Source: Mucilaginibacter rigui
Lineage (GTDB): Bacteria > Bacteroidota > Bacteroidia > Sphingobacteriales > Sphingobacteriaceae
Reading direction: 5' to 3'
Length of the DNA stretch: 64,000 nucleotides
NCBI RefSeq assembly: GCF_014773275.1
Contig: NZ_JACWMW010000001.1
Span: 124,001 to 188,000 of the forward strand
In this document: positions 55,692-63,825 of the stretch, piece after piece
Layout of the letters: each line of letters opens with the position of its first letter
Numbering within the stretch: position 1 is the first letter of the stretch
Notes under the pieces: generated by a model
What the model saw: the letters and a program-made list of their open reading frames with translations, nothing else
The model's database searches: none
Told to the model about the DNA's origin: nothing
Translations under genes and position numbers: made by a program

Positions 55692-55914
55692 ATTATATAG
55701 AAGATGTTATATTGTTAATAAAGCTCAGTATGACCCGAAAAGTATGCACCTATGACCTCAAAAATAGTAATTAGGGAGTCGAAGAGGATATATACACAGG
55801 CCTGTACTACTGTGCATAAACTATACCAATAAAGAGACAATGCTTATCGTAACTTTATTTTTACAGTTAAATTATTAATTAGAATTTAAAAATACTGGAG
55901 CGATCATGAAATGA

Positions 55915-57111
55915 TTAAACCGTATCTGCGTGAAATTCAATGGCCTTGATAATTATATTACAGGCATTGATAAGCTGGGTGTTACTAATAACCAGCGGAG
56001 GGGCCAAACGCATAGAATTGCTGCAATGCAGGAACCAGTCGGTAATTATATGGTTTTCTATACAGGTGTCGATTATTTTTTTGTTCAATTCAAAGCTTTC
56101 AAATTCTACGGCCAGCATTAGCCCTATACCGCGAATTTCCTTTATAGCAGGGTGTACAAGATGTTTACGGATGATGGCCTCTTTTTCTGCAACAGCGGCA
56201 ACAAGGTTCTCCTCAAGTAAAACCTCTAAGGCAGCAAGCCCCGCAGCGCAGCAAACCGGGTGCCCTCCAAACGTAGTAATATGCCCCAGTATAGGGTTTT
56301 CTTTAAAAGCCGACATCACATCCACCGGGGCTATAAAAGCCCCTACAGGCATGCCGCCGCCAAGCGCCTTGGCCAGCAGCAGTATATCGGGCACAATATT
56401 AAAATGCTTAAAGGCGAAGAGTTGGCCTGTACGGCCAAATGCAGCCTGTATCTCATCCAGTATTAGCAACGCGCCAACCTCGGTACAGCGGGCACGCAAA
56501 GCTTGCATGTAGGCAGTATGGGGTACGCGTATGCCGGCCTCGCCCTGTACCGTTTCAAGTATCACGCAGGCGGTTTGCCTGGTGATCAGTTCCAGATCGG
56601 GCAAGTTATTAAGGCTTATAAAATTTACACCCGGTAACAATGGGCGATAGGCCTGCTTGTATTCTTCATTCCCCATAACGCTTAAAGCACCGTGGGTACT
56701 GCCGTGGTATGAGCCATGAAAGGCAACCACCTGGTGCCTGCCGGTAAAACGCTTGGCCAGCTTTAACGCCCCTTCAACAGCCTCAGAGCCCGAGTTGGTG
56801 AAATAAACCGAGTTTAATGTTTTTGGGAGGATACTCACCAGTTTTTCGGCAAAGCGCACCTGTGGGGTTTGTACATACTCGCCATATACCATCAGGTGCA
56901 TGTATTTATCAACCTGGTCTTTAACCGCCTGTACAACCTTTGGGTTGCTGTGGCCCAGGTTACTTACGCCAATGCCCGATATCAGATCGGTATAGGCGTT
57001 GCCTGCTTCGTCATAAATATATACGCCTTGCGCACGCTCAAACTCCAGCAATAAAGGGAAGTGGGTTGTTTGGGCGTTGTTGTTGAGAAAAAGCTGGCGT
57101 AACGTAAGCAT
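55915..57111 (-). CDS. Class III (ornithine/acetylornithine-type) aminotransferase
   Basis: This encodes 398 residues from the ATG at 57111 (MLTLRQLFLNNNAQTTHFPL). The fold-type I PLP motifs are SGSEAVEGALKLAKRFTG, AFHGSYHGSTHG, the aspartate in ILDEIQAAFGRTG and the Schiff-base lysine in LLAKALGGGMPVG. FGGHPVCCAAGLAALEVL closes the core. It probably acts on an omega-amino acid such as ornithine or lysine. The frame is open upstream through a four-helix-bundle gene (to 57537), so a 540-residue fusion could be made. The ATG sits five bases downstream of the end of the inserted element. The natural leader may have been displaced. Confidence 0.9.
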   Translation of the reverse strand: MLTLRQLFLNNNAQTTHFPLLLEFERAQGVYIYDEAGNAYTDLISGIGVSNLGHSNPKVVQAVKDQVDKYMHLMVYGEYVQTPQVRFAEKLVSILPKTLNSVYFTNSGSEAVEGALKLAKRFTGRHQVVAFHGSYHGSTHGALSVMGNEEYKQAYRPLLPGVNFISLNNLPDLELITRQTACVILETVQGEAGIRVPHTAYMQALRARCTEVGALLILDEIQAAFGRTGQLFAFKHFNIVPDILLLAKALGGGMPVGAFIAPVDVMSAFKENPILGHITTFGGHPVCCAAGLAALEVLLEENLVAAVAEKEAIIRKHLVHPAIKEIRGIGLMLAVEFESFELNKKIIDTCIENHIITDWFLHCSNSMRLAPPLVISNTQLINACNIIIKAIEFHADTV

Positions 57112-57537
57112 GGATGTTGTTGTAAGGTTGGAAGGTTGGAAAGTTGTAATGTTATTTTTTTTTTTATCTGCTTCAAACTTTTTCAGGTAATCAATCAATG
57201 ATTTCGTTTTTGACGAAAATTCTACGCTTCTGGCATATAAAGTTTCATATACAACCGTATCTAATTTCCCGGCCTGGCTAAGAATAAATAGTTTATTTCT
57301 AAACTCACCGGATGATCCTTTAGCATAATTTAAATAGCGAATAAAGTCAGGATTATTGTTGTATTCAAATCCTTCTGCAATATTATCAGACATTGAACAG
57401 GCAGCACGCCTGATCTGGTCTTTCATACCCCAATCAGACTTTAACGGTTCGGAGTCACAAAGCAAGTAAACATCAATAGCGATAGAAACGGCTATTTTCC
57501 AAATATCCAGGTCTTCGAACTTATTGAACTTGCTCAA
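57112..57537 (-). CDS. Four-helix-bundle (S23/IVS-type) protein, open into the aminotransferase
   Basis: The first 128 residues have the four-helix-bundle family layout: KFEDLDIWKIAVSIAIDVYL, then MKDQIRRAACSMSDNIAEGF, the FIRYLNYAKGSSGEFRNKLF block and a last helix ending KKFEADKKK. It starts at a TTG (57537) directly beside the terminal repeat. The family contains proteins encoded in 23S rRNA intervening sequences and is related to Avd of diversity-generating retroelements. The natural stop would be the TAA at 57154-57152, but an 11-A run puts the ribosome in another frame, which reads on through the repeat into the aminotransferase. Confidence 0.78.
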
Positions 57538-57574
57538 AACATTCCAACTTTACAACATTCCAACCTTACAACAA
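57117..57574. mobile_element. 458-bp inverted-repeat element carrying the four-helix-bundle gene
   Basis: Terminal inverted repeats of 37 bases (57117-57153 and 57538-57574) begin TTGTTGTAAGGTTGGAA when read inward from either end and match with about five mismatches. They flank only the four-helix-bundle frame, which begins immediately inside one repeat. Two bases separate the outer end from the stop of the gene at 57577, and five from the aminotransferase ATG. I see no transposase. It resembles a compact, non-autonomous mobile unit. Confidence 0.72.
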
Positions 57575-57576
57575 TA

Positions 57577-58050
57577 TTAATTGCCTGCTCGTACGCTGCG
57601 TTCGCTAATTTGCCTGATGAGTTCATTTTTAAACTCATCCTCGCTTTTGTAAAGGGTGCTTACTTTTTCGGGCGATAATATTTTAAGGAATTCGTCGCGA
57701 TAGTGCTTGCGGATAATTACCATTTGGTTATCATACTCAAGCTCCTTGTCTATCTGGTCCATACCGTTTACGGATGAACTGGAGTTATTTTGCTTCTTCA
57801 GGATCTTAATAGCGGTAAGATCTTCCTGGTATTGGCGGTACAAGGGCCAAAACTTGCGCGATTCGCCTGTGGTAAGTGCAAGCTGCTGGGCTATAAACTT
57901 ATCCCGCGCGGCCTGTAGCTTAGGGTTACGAACTACCCTTGATTTGGCAACAGGTGCAGGCCGCCGGAAATTACTTACCTGTGCGGCAGCATCGTCATAG
58001 CTAACAGCAAATACCAATAAAAAGAAAATATATCTAAACAGCCTGTTCAT
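57577..58050 (-). CDS. Periplasmic Spy-like helical protein
   Basis: This encodes 157 residues. A signal peptide of about 24 residues (DDAAAQ) is followed by a mostly helical, charged body: KLQAARDKFIAQQLALTTGESRKFWPLYRQYQEDLTAI and then DNQMVIIRKHYRDEFLKILSPEKVSTLYKSEDEFKNEL. This matches the general pattern of Spy/CpxP/heavy-metal-resistance proteins, which sense or chaperone envelope proteins. It is the last gene of the sigma-factor operon, 11 bases after the repeat protein. An inserted element abuts its stop codon. Confidence 0.75.
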   Translation of the reverse strand: MNRLFRYIFFLLVFAVSYDDAAAQVSNFRRPAPVAKSRVVRNPKLQAARDKFIAQQLALTTGESRKFWPLYRQYQEDLTAIKILKKQNNSSSSVNGMDQIDKELEYDNQMVIIRKHYRDEFLKILSPEKVSTLYKSEDEFKNELIRQISERSVRAGN

Positions 58051-58061
58051 TAAAATTATCG

Positions 58062-58883
58062 TTAATTAATATCTACATAGTCCTGTAAATCAGCATCCAG
58101 GGCATCAGTATTAATTTGCTTGTCGTTATCTATTATGCTGCGTGTATCGTTGGCATCCATATTAAGCTCAAGGTAGTCTTTTATTTCGTCTACCGGTATG
58201 TTTGATACCTGCTTGTGCAAAAGTGTTTGTGCATGCGTAGCAGGTTGTTGCGCTTCCCTTAAAAAAGCACCCGCGCCAATTATTAAAGCTAAGCAGGCGG
58301 CAGTAGCATATTTAAAGGTATTTGATGCCCACAGCTTGCGTACAATGGTTTTGCGTATTACAACTTCCTTGTTAACCGTTTTATTTAAAATATCCTGGCT
58401 AAGTTTTTCAAAGTAGTTATCAGGTACGGCAAATTCAGGGGTGCTGGCGGCCATCATTTCCTCAACAGCTATGCGGCTGGTTATTTGTTGCTGCAGGTTA
58501 TCAAAATATCCCTGCGGAACGTTAAAGCCTGTCTCTTCTGCATTTACGGCAGCCTCAATGTTTATACGGCTTTGTATATTACCGGTAAGCTGTTCAAAAT
58601 ATCCCGCGGGCACAGCAAAACCTTTTTCTTCGGTACCTGCAATTGCCTCGATATTTATCCTGGCCTGGATATTAGCGTTAAGTTCATCAAAGTAATTCTC
58701 GGGCACAGTAAATCCCTGTGCCATATCATCACTCTTTAACTCATTTAATTTTATAAGGGACAATATGCGCTGACCGGCCTCTTCAAAATAGCCGGATGGC
58801 ACTGTAAACGGGGTTTCTTTCGAAAACCGTTTAAGTGACATTTCTTCGTCCGCCCATTCGTTATTCTCCATATCGCTTTTCAT
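58062..58883 (-). CDS. Putative membrane anti-sigma partner with five FxVPxxYF repeats
   Basis: This encodes 273 residues. Five units of about 31 residues begin at Phe26, Phe58, Phe89, Phe120 and Phe151, each with FxVPxxYF followed by a helix (ELNANIQARINIEA type). A single membrane helix (about 191-207, YATAACLALIIGAGAFL) follows, then a C-terminal periplasmic region rich in Asp. N-in topology would place the repeats in the cytoplasm, able to bind sigma. It is adjacent to the ECF sigma factor (61 bases). The anti-sigma role is inferred from position and topology; it lacks a clear ZAS zinc motif. Confidence 0.75.
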   Translation of the reverse strand: MKSDMENNEWADEEMSLKRFSKETPFTVPSGYFEEAGQRILSLIKLNELKSDDMAQGFTVPENYFDELNANIQARINIEAIAGTEEKGFAVPAGYFEQLTGNIQSRINIEAAVNAEETGFNVPQGYFDNLQQQITSRIAVEEMMAASTPEFAVPDNYFEKLSQDILNKTVNKEVVIRKTIVRKLWASNTFKYATAACLALIIGAGAFLREAQQPATHAQTLLHKQVSNIPVDEIKDYLELNMDANDTRSIIDNDKQINTDALDADLQDYVDIN

Positions 58884-58944
58884 ATACTCTTATAGATGAA
58901 CAAAGTTTCAAAAGGTTTAACGCTAATTTTAAAAATCTACTAAT

Positions 58945-59499
58945 TTAATCGGTATTGGTAATAAAGGCTTCAATTTTTTTCACCGCGAGGTGATAGGAAG
59001 CTTTTAAAGCGCCCACACTTGTACCCAAAACATCGCTCATGTCCTCGTATTTCATATCGTCAAAATACTTCATGTTAAATACCAGGCGCTGTTTATCGGG
59101 CAGCGTTAATATTGCTTCCTGTAATTTTCGCTGTATCTGGTCGCCGTTAAACTGGTCAGAGCTCGATAGCGTATCCGCCAGCTCATAATCCACATCATCA
59201 AAAGATACATTGTTCTTGGCTTTCTTTTTATTCAAAAAAGTGATGCATTCATTGGTGGCAATGCGGTACATCCAGGTATACAGCTGCGCATCGTTACGAA
59301 AACCGGGCAGGTTTTTCCATATTTTTATGAAAACATCCTGTACAATGTCGTCAGCATCGTCATGGTCAATAACCATACGGCGTACGTGCCAGTATATCTT
59401 TTGCTGATACTTTCTCAGCAAAAGGTTAAATGCTTCGTTACGGGTCTTTTCGTCCCTAAACTTATTGAGTATCTCTTCGTCTTCTGCCTGAATGGCCAT
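58945..59499 (-). CDS. ECF-type RNA polymerase sigma factor
   Basis: This encodes 184 residues. Region 2 has NLLLRKYQQKIYWHVRRM and DADDIVQDVFIKIWKNL; region 2.4 has YTWMYRIATNECITFLNK. Region 4 (about 120-180) has LPDKQRLVFNMKYFDDMKYE and SVGALKASYHLAVKKIEAF for -35-type recognition. This is a group IV sigma factor for an envelope or stress regulon. It leads an operon with the repeat membrane protein and the periplasmic helical protein. Autoregulation would be normal but was not tested here. Confidence 0.93.
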   Translation of the reverse strand: MAIQAEDEEILNKFRDEKTRNEAFNLLLRKYQQKIYWHVRRMVIDHDDADDIVQDVFIKIWKNLPGFRNDAQLYTWMYRIATNECITFLNKKKAKNNVSFDDVDYELADTLSSSDQFNGDQIQRKLQEAILTLPDKQRLVFNMKYFDDMKYEDMSDVLGTSVGALKASYHLAVKKIEAFITNTD

Positions 59500-59563
59500 C
59501 TATTAAAATTTATCTTTTAAATAAATATAAAGCGTTTTTGTTTTATATATGTTTTAAATACAG

Positions 59564-60025
59564 TTAATCTAACAGTTCTAAAACCTGTTGCGAAGCGTTT
59601 TTGGTATCAACCTTTTCAATCACCTTATCAATAATGCCATCGCCATTAATAATAAAGGTAGTGCGTGCAGTACCCATATATTTTTTGCCGTACATATTCT
59701 TCTCCACCCAAACGCCATATGCTTCTACAATGCTGTGGTCGGTATCGGCTATCAGGGTAAAGGGCAGTTTGTATTTGGTTTCGAACTTCTTGTGCGATTT
59801 TTCATCATCCACACTTACGCCTATCACCTCAAAGCCCTTACTTAATAACGATTGGTAATTATCCCTGAAATCGCAGCTTTCTGCTGTACAGCCAGGGGTA
59901 TCATCCTTTGGGTAAAAGTACAGTATAACATTTTTGCCCTTAAAATCGCCCAATGAAACGGCTTCGCCGTTTTGGTCGTTAGCTGTAAAGTTTGGCGCTT
60001 TTTCGCCTTGTTGTGGAGTTGCCAT
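59564..60025 (-). CDS. bcp: Thioredoxin-dependent peroxiredoxin (Bcp/PrxQ)
   Basis: This encodes 153 residues. The peroxidatic Cys46 and resolving Cys51 are in DDTPGCTAESCDF, the classical five-apart PrxQ arrangement. Further blocks are ILYFYPKDD, FEVIGVSVDDEKSHKKF and YGKKYMGTARTTFIING. It reduces hydrogen and organic peroxides in the cytoplasm. It begins two bases after the stop of the M23 peptidase gene, so it is co-transcribed. Confidence 0.96.
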   Translation of the reverse strand: MATPQQGEKAPNFTANDQNGEAVSLGDFKGKNVILYFYPKDDTPGCTAESCDFRDNYQSLLSKGFEVIGVSVDDEKSHKKFETKYKLPFTLIADTDHSIVEAYGVWVEKNMYGKKYMGTARTTFIINGDGIIDKVIEKVDTKNASQQVLELLD

Positions 60026-60027
60026 TT

Positions 60028-61761
60028 TTACCTGTTAAATTCTGCTTTAAATGTACTAACGTTATTTTTTATATCAGTCACGGTAAACTCAAAAGTATGT
60101 TTACCTGTGGATATACTATCGTCAAAGGTATAACTTAAAACCTTTGTTTTATAATCCCAGGCTACCAGCACCCATTTGCCATCAATTTTGCCTGCATAGC
60201 TTTTTATCCCGCTCAGGTTATCGCTCATGCGCAGCTTTATGGCCCGTAAAAGTTTCATGTTGCTGCCGTTGCGGATGTTGATAGGGGTAATAACGGGCGG
60301 CACGGTATCTATCCTGATGTAATAATCGCCAAAGGCATGGGCCAAACCCTTTACCCAGCCACCTTCCCAGGTACTGTTGATGGCACCTGTGGCCGCATTA
60401 ACAATTACGGCCTTTTCGGCATAGGCACCAAGGCTGATGTCGGGTTTTATCCAAAGGTCGTAGCTGTCATGTATCGGCGTCAGCTTATTGTGGATGCGGT
60501 GTGTTGCAGAATAAGCGCCCGGCTTTGCGGGCAGGGTGGCGTATTGAAAGTCAAGGTCGTCGTACAAATTGCCGGGCATAATGGTAACCTTAACCTTATC
60601 GTTTGCAAACTCACTTTTACGGTCGTAATGCAGCAGGGTGCCGGTTGGTTTATCAGCAGGCAGGTTAGCTGCGGTGGTATTTGATTGTACCTTTAAAGTT
60701 AGGGTTGATGTATTGCCTGCCACATCTTTTACAATGTACTGCACCTCGTGCAGCTTATCATCATTAAAAGCCATAATTCCCCGGTTGATGGATTGCGGGT
60801 ACAACGAAATGCGGCTGCCCGGCAATATAAAGCATTTTTGCATAAAGCGGTGCGCCGTGATAAACGCAGGGTAATCAATATAAGCGTTAATGGCGTGGGT
60901 TTGATCGAACGCGAAGCGCTCAACCGCGAAGGTGTACATAGTAACGCCATCCAGTTTAAGCTCCAGCGAGTAAATACCGTTGCGGTTGGCCGATGCGTCA
61001 TTAACATCGCTAACTGTTATGCCAAAGCCGGTGTTACCGCTAATGTTTAGCACCTGTGGTTTTAGTAAATGATAGTTGCCGTTTGCACCGGTTACGGCTA
61101 AAAACTCTTTTGGTGTTTTTTCGCTGAAGGGGTTGCCGTTTAAATGATAGATGCCAATGGCGCTAATAGCCGGTGGCTTTGTATCGGGGATGGTGAGGCC
61201 AAACAGTTGCGGGTTGATGGTTTCCTGCGTTAAGGTGTCCCTGATCTCGAAATGCAGGTGCGGCCCGGCAGATGCCCCCTGGTTACCCGAAATGGCAACA
61301 ACATCGCCTTTTTGAACTTTGAACATGCCGGGAGGTAAAGGTATATCGGCCTCAAAGGTTTGGTTTTTATATTGGTAATCGCGGATGTATTTATCAATCC
61401 CGGGCGTAAAATCATTAATGTGGCCGTAAACGGTTGTAAAGCCATTGGGGTGGGTAATATATAATGCCTGCCCAAAGCCGCCAAACTGGATGCGTACCCT
61501 CGATATATAACCATCATACGCGGCATGCACAGGGAAACCAACGCGCTGCATAGTGCGGAAATCAAGCCCCGAGTGGAAGTGGTTTGGCCTTAGTTCGCCG
61601 AAAGACCCTGCTGTTGCCGGCGGGATATCTAACGGGTAGCGTAATTGGTTTTTGGGGTATTGTTTGCTTTGGATAACATCCTGGGCGTATATGAAAGTTG
61701 CACTAAGCAGTAGTGCTGCTATACTGAATAATATTTTCCTGCTCACCGTTCGAATCAACAT
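60028..61761 (-). CDS. M23 family (LysM-less) endopeptidase
   Basis: This encodes 577 residues from the ATG at 61761; the frame is open from 61797, but the signal peptide MLIRTVSRKILFSIAALLLS begins here. The zinc motif HFHSGLDFR (HxxxD) and the catalytic HLHFEIRD (HxH) flank a core with VYGHINDF. The remaining 370 residues form beta domains, with YIVKDVAGNTSTLTLKVQ and DNLSGIKSYAG suggesting Ig-like modules. It should cleave peptidoglycan cross-links in the periplasm. It heads an operon with the peroxiredoxin gene. Confidence 0.92.
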   Translation of the reverse strand: MLIRTVSRKILFSIAALLLSATFIYAQDVIQSKQYPKNQLRYPLDIPPATAGSFGELRPNHFHSGLDFRTMQRVGFPVHAAYDGYISRVRIQFGGFGQALYITHPNGFTTVYGHINDFTPGIDKYIRDYQYKNQTFEADIPLPPGMFKVQKGDVVAISGNQGASAGPHLHFEIRDTLTQETINPQLFGLTIPDTKPPAISAIGIYHLNGNPFSEKTPKEFLAVTGANGNYHLLKPQVLNISGNTGFGITVSDVNDASANRNGIYSLELKLDGVTMYTFAVERFAFDQTHAINAYIDYPAFITAHRFMQKCFILPGSRISLYPQSINRGIMAFNDDKLHEVQYIVKDVAGNTSTLTLKVQSNTTAANLPADKPTGTLLHYDRKSEFANDKVKVTIMPGNLYDDLDFQYATLPAKPGAYSATHRIHNKLTPIHDSYDLWIKPDISLGAYAEKAVIVNAATGAINSTWEGGWVKGLAHAFGDYYIRIDTVPPVITPINIRNGSNMKLLRAIKLRMSDNLSGIKSYAGKIDGKWVLVAWDYKTKVLSYTFDDSISTGKHTFEFTVTDIKNNVSTFKAEFNR

Positions 61762-61784
61762 ATTTAATTGTTTATTATTTCTAT

Positions 61785-61919
61785 AGCAAAGACGCAAAGT
61801 TTTGTTTTTTGTCAGTCTGAGCCTGTCGAAGACTTAAAATCTTTGCATAGTGTTTAATGGTTCGACAGGCTCAACATGACATTGCAACTTTTTACGTCTC
61901 TGTGTCTTTGCGTGAAATA
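61785..61919. repeat. Nested palindromic repeat (GTCTGAGCCTGTCGAAGAC type)
   Basis: The inner arms are TGTCAGTCTGAGCCTGTCGA and onward (61810-61833), and GGTTCGACAGGCTCAACATG and onward (61859-61881). An outer GCAAAGACGCAAAG and a later CTCTGTGTCTTTGCGTG flank them. It fills the gap between two minus-strand genes. Confidence 0.7.
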
Positions 61920-61922
61920 AAT

Positions 61923-62534
61923 TTACTTCACATAAAAATCTAAAAGCTTATTACCCTCCAAAAATCCTTCCAGATGGTCGCCAACGGCAACTTTACCCAC
62001 ACCTTCGGGGGTGCCGGTGAATATCAGGTCGCCTTTTTTTAGGGTGATGTACTGTGATACAAAGGCAATTATGCGCTCAAAAGAAAACAGCAGATCTTTG
62101 GTATTGCCCTGCTGGCGGGTTTCGCCGTTTATATCCAGTTTAAAGTTCAGGTTGTATAGGTCGGCAAATTGCGCCTTTGGCAAAAAGTTACTTACCGGGG
62201 CCGAATTATCAAACGCCTTGGCCAGTTCCCAGGGCAGGCCTTTTTCTTTATGCTTAGTTTGGATGTCGCGCGCGGTGAAGTCAACCCCAAGGGCTATTTC
62301 CTCAAAATAATTAGCCGCGAATTTTTCGCTGATATGCTTGCCTTCTTTGCTTACTTTTAATACCAGTTCAATCTCGTGGTGTATATCCTGCGAAAACTCG
62401 GGATGGTAAAAAGGCTTGTTATCCTTTAACAGGGCGGTATCAGGCTTCATAAATATTACGGGGGTGGTAGGTACAGGGTTATTCAGCTCTTTAGCGTGTT
62501 CGGCGTAGTTGCGGCCAATGGCAATTATTTTCAT
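61923..62534 (-). CDS. Fumarylacetoacetate hydrolase family protein
   Basis: This encodes 203 residues, the minimal FAH fold. Family marks are IAIGRNYAEHAKELNNPVP, then PVIFMKPDTALL, HHEIELVLKVSKEGKHI with metal-binding glutamates and TFLK-equivalent LPKAQFADLYNL, and GDLIFTGTPEGVGKV at the C-terminus. Relatives are acylpyruvate hydrolases or decarboxylases acting on small diacids. The specific substrate is not clear. Confidence 0.93.
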   Translation of the reverse strand: MKIIAIGRNYAEHAKELNNPVPTTPVIFMKPDTALLKDNKPFYHPEFSQDIHHEIELVLKVSKEGKHISEKFAANYFEEIALGVDFTARDIQTKHKEKGLPWELAKAFDNSAPVSNFLPKAQFADLYNLNFKLDINGETRQQGNTKDLLFSFERIIAFVSQYITLKKGDLIFTGTPEGVGKVAVGDHLEGFLEGNKLLDFYVK

Positions 62535-62670
62535 AATGTTAATGCAATAACGCCGAAATTATAAACTCTAAATTCTAAAACCTAAAATCTACGTGTTTAA
62601 ATTCTAAAAAGAGGAGGAGGATACAAGTTGTGCTTATCAAAAAAACACCCCTTTCGTAAGGCATGGGGGC

Positions 62671-63174
62671 TTACAGAACCGAGATGCGGGTGTTTACAGA
62701 TTCGGTACCAACAACAATCCTTACAAAATAAAAACCGCGTGATAGTTTATTGCTGATGTTGTAGCTGATGTTTTGCTCGCCAAACTCAACCCTTTGCGAA
62801 AACAGGGTAAGTACATTGTTACCCAGTACATCCATCACATTTACGTTAACGTAGGCATTACGCGATACATTGTACTTCACATTAAGCACATCGGTAACCG
62901 GGATAGGGTAAACTTTTACGTTGGTAACCAACTTATCATCGGGCCGGGCAAGGTTTATTTTGGCGTTAGATGTAGCGGCAGGTTTTAACGGGGGCAGGGC
63001 TAAATGCAAGCCGTTTTTAAAATAAGAAGTTTTGGCCGGCTTGTATTTTAGTGTACGCAGGTATGAACTATCGCTTTTTTGAGCGTTAACCCCTCTTGCA
63101 AGCGCAAAATTTACCAGTATTGCCAGCGCAATTATGGTAAACCTGGAAGTAGCAAAAGTAGATCTTAGACTCAT
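62671..63174 (-). CDS. Short exported protein consisting mainly of a T9SS sorting domain
   Basis: This encodes 167 residues. A signal peptide of about 31 residues ends VNAQ. A basic/Pro-rich spacer of 50 residues follows, then a T9SS type A-like C-terminal domain (about 85-167) with VKVYPIPVTDVLNVKYNVSR and LSRGFYFVRIVVGTESVNTR. There is no recognisable effector domain between signal and sorting domain, so the protein itself may be structural. It has its own promoter-like box at 63191-63198. Confidence 0.78.
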   Translation of the reverse strand: MSLRSTFATSRFTIIALAILVNFALARGVNAQKSDSSYLRTLKYKPAKTSYFKNGLHLALPPLKPAATSNAKINLARPDDKLVTNVKVYPIPVTDVLNVKYNVSRNAYVNVNVMDVLGNNVLTLFSQRVEFGEQNISYNISNKLSRGFYFVRIVVGTESVNTRISVL

Positions 63175-63190
63175 ATTAAAATATTCTTTG

Positions 63191-63198
63191 CAAAAGTA
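63191..63198 (-). promoter_or_regulatory. Putative -7 box (TACTTTTG on the minus strand)
   Basis: This is an exact TAnnTTTG match 16 bases before the ATG of the short T9SS protein at 63174. Confidence 0.35.
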
Positions 63199-63367
63199 TA
63201 AATATTGCGTTCAACACCTCATAATGTTATGAATATATAAATACTTTTAACAATTTTTAACAAAATAAGGTTTTATTAGTTATTTTAAATTATAGACTTA
63301 TACGATTAAACTTAGTTTAAGTTGTAAATGGATTTTTTTAATAGTTTTGTATCCTTTTTAAATTAGA

Positions 63368-63763
63368 GTGTCAAATCATAAAGATCTGCAAAAACTTTCA
63401 GCCCCGGGGCTGCTTCCTGGTTTAGGAATAATCTATGGATATGCGGGTACATCACCTTTGTATGTTTTTGCAGCTGTAAACAGCATAACCCCAGTCTCAG
63501 AAAAATTATCGCCCGGCGGGGTTTCACTTAATTTTTGGATACCTGCCCTGCAAACCCTTAAATATATTGTAACTACATTGGGTGCCTTTAACAGATTGGT
63601 GATGAAGAATGTATTATTTATATATGTACAATTAAAAAGGATAAGTTTATCAGAAGAGCGTAACTTTACGCCCGATATGAGGTTTATAAATATTGAAAAA
63701 ATACCACTAATGTTTACATCTCCTGGTAGTATTGTAATTGGCAGGGTAAACGTATCATCATAA
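63368..63763 (+). pseudogene. Truncated, diverged copy of the kup 5' end
   Basis: From a GTG, 131 codons begin SNHKDLQKLSAPGLLPGLGI and TSPLYVFAAV, closely following the kup gene just downstream at both protein and DNA level. Similarity covers the first two membrane helices (to about YVQLKRI). The family-typical GDIGTSP reads GYAGTSP, and the last 35 codons do not look like Kup. Kup proteins exceed 600 residues, so this cannot be a whole transporter. It is called a pseudogene; a leader or regulatory peptide is the alternative. Confidence 0.7.
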
Positions 63764-63765
63764 TA

Positions 63766-63804
63766 AGCATAAGGGCCTGGTTGAAAAAACCGGGCTTTTA
63801 TGCT
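63766..63804 (+). terminator. Hairpin between the kup fragment and kup
   Basis: 17-base arms (63766-63782 and 63788-63804) pair fully in RNA if three wobble pairs are counted. There is no U-tract. It lies 21 bases before the kup start and could control read-through or translation. Confidence 0.5.
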
Positions 63805-63825
63805 GGAAAATAAATTAATAAAATT

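Noticed and set aside
55940..56512. 190-codon plus-strand frame
   Set aside because: Antisense to the aminotransferase core, which carries all family motifs.
56982..57176. 64-codon minus-strand frame starting in the element
   Set aside because: Out-of-frame reading across the A-run, the terminal repeat and the start of the aminotransferase; useful only as evidence of the frame junction.
57112..57537. Diversity-generating retroelement (Avd-like protein)
   Set aside because: No reverse transcriptase, template repeat or variable repeat lies nearby; only the four-helix-bundle gene is present.
62565..62612. Short TAAATTCTAAAA direct repeats
   Set aside because: Low-complexity AT-rich repetition of about 12 bases; too short and simple to interpret.
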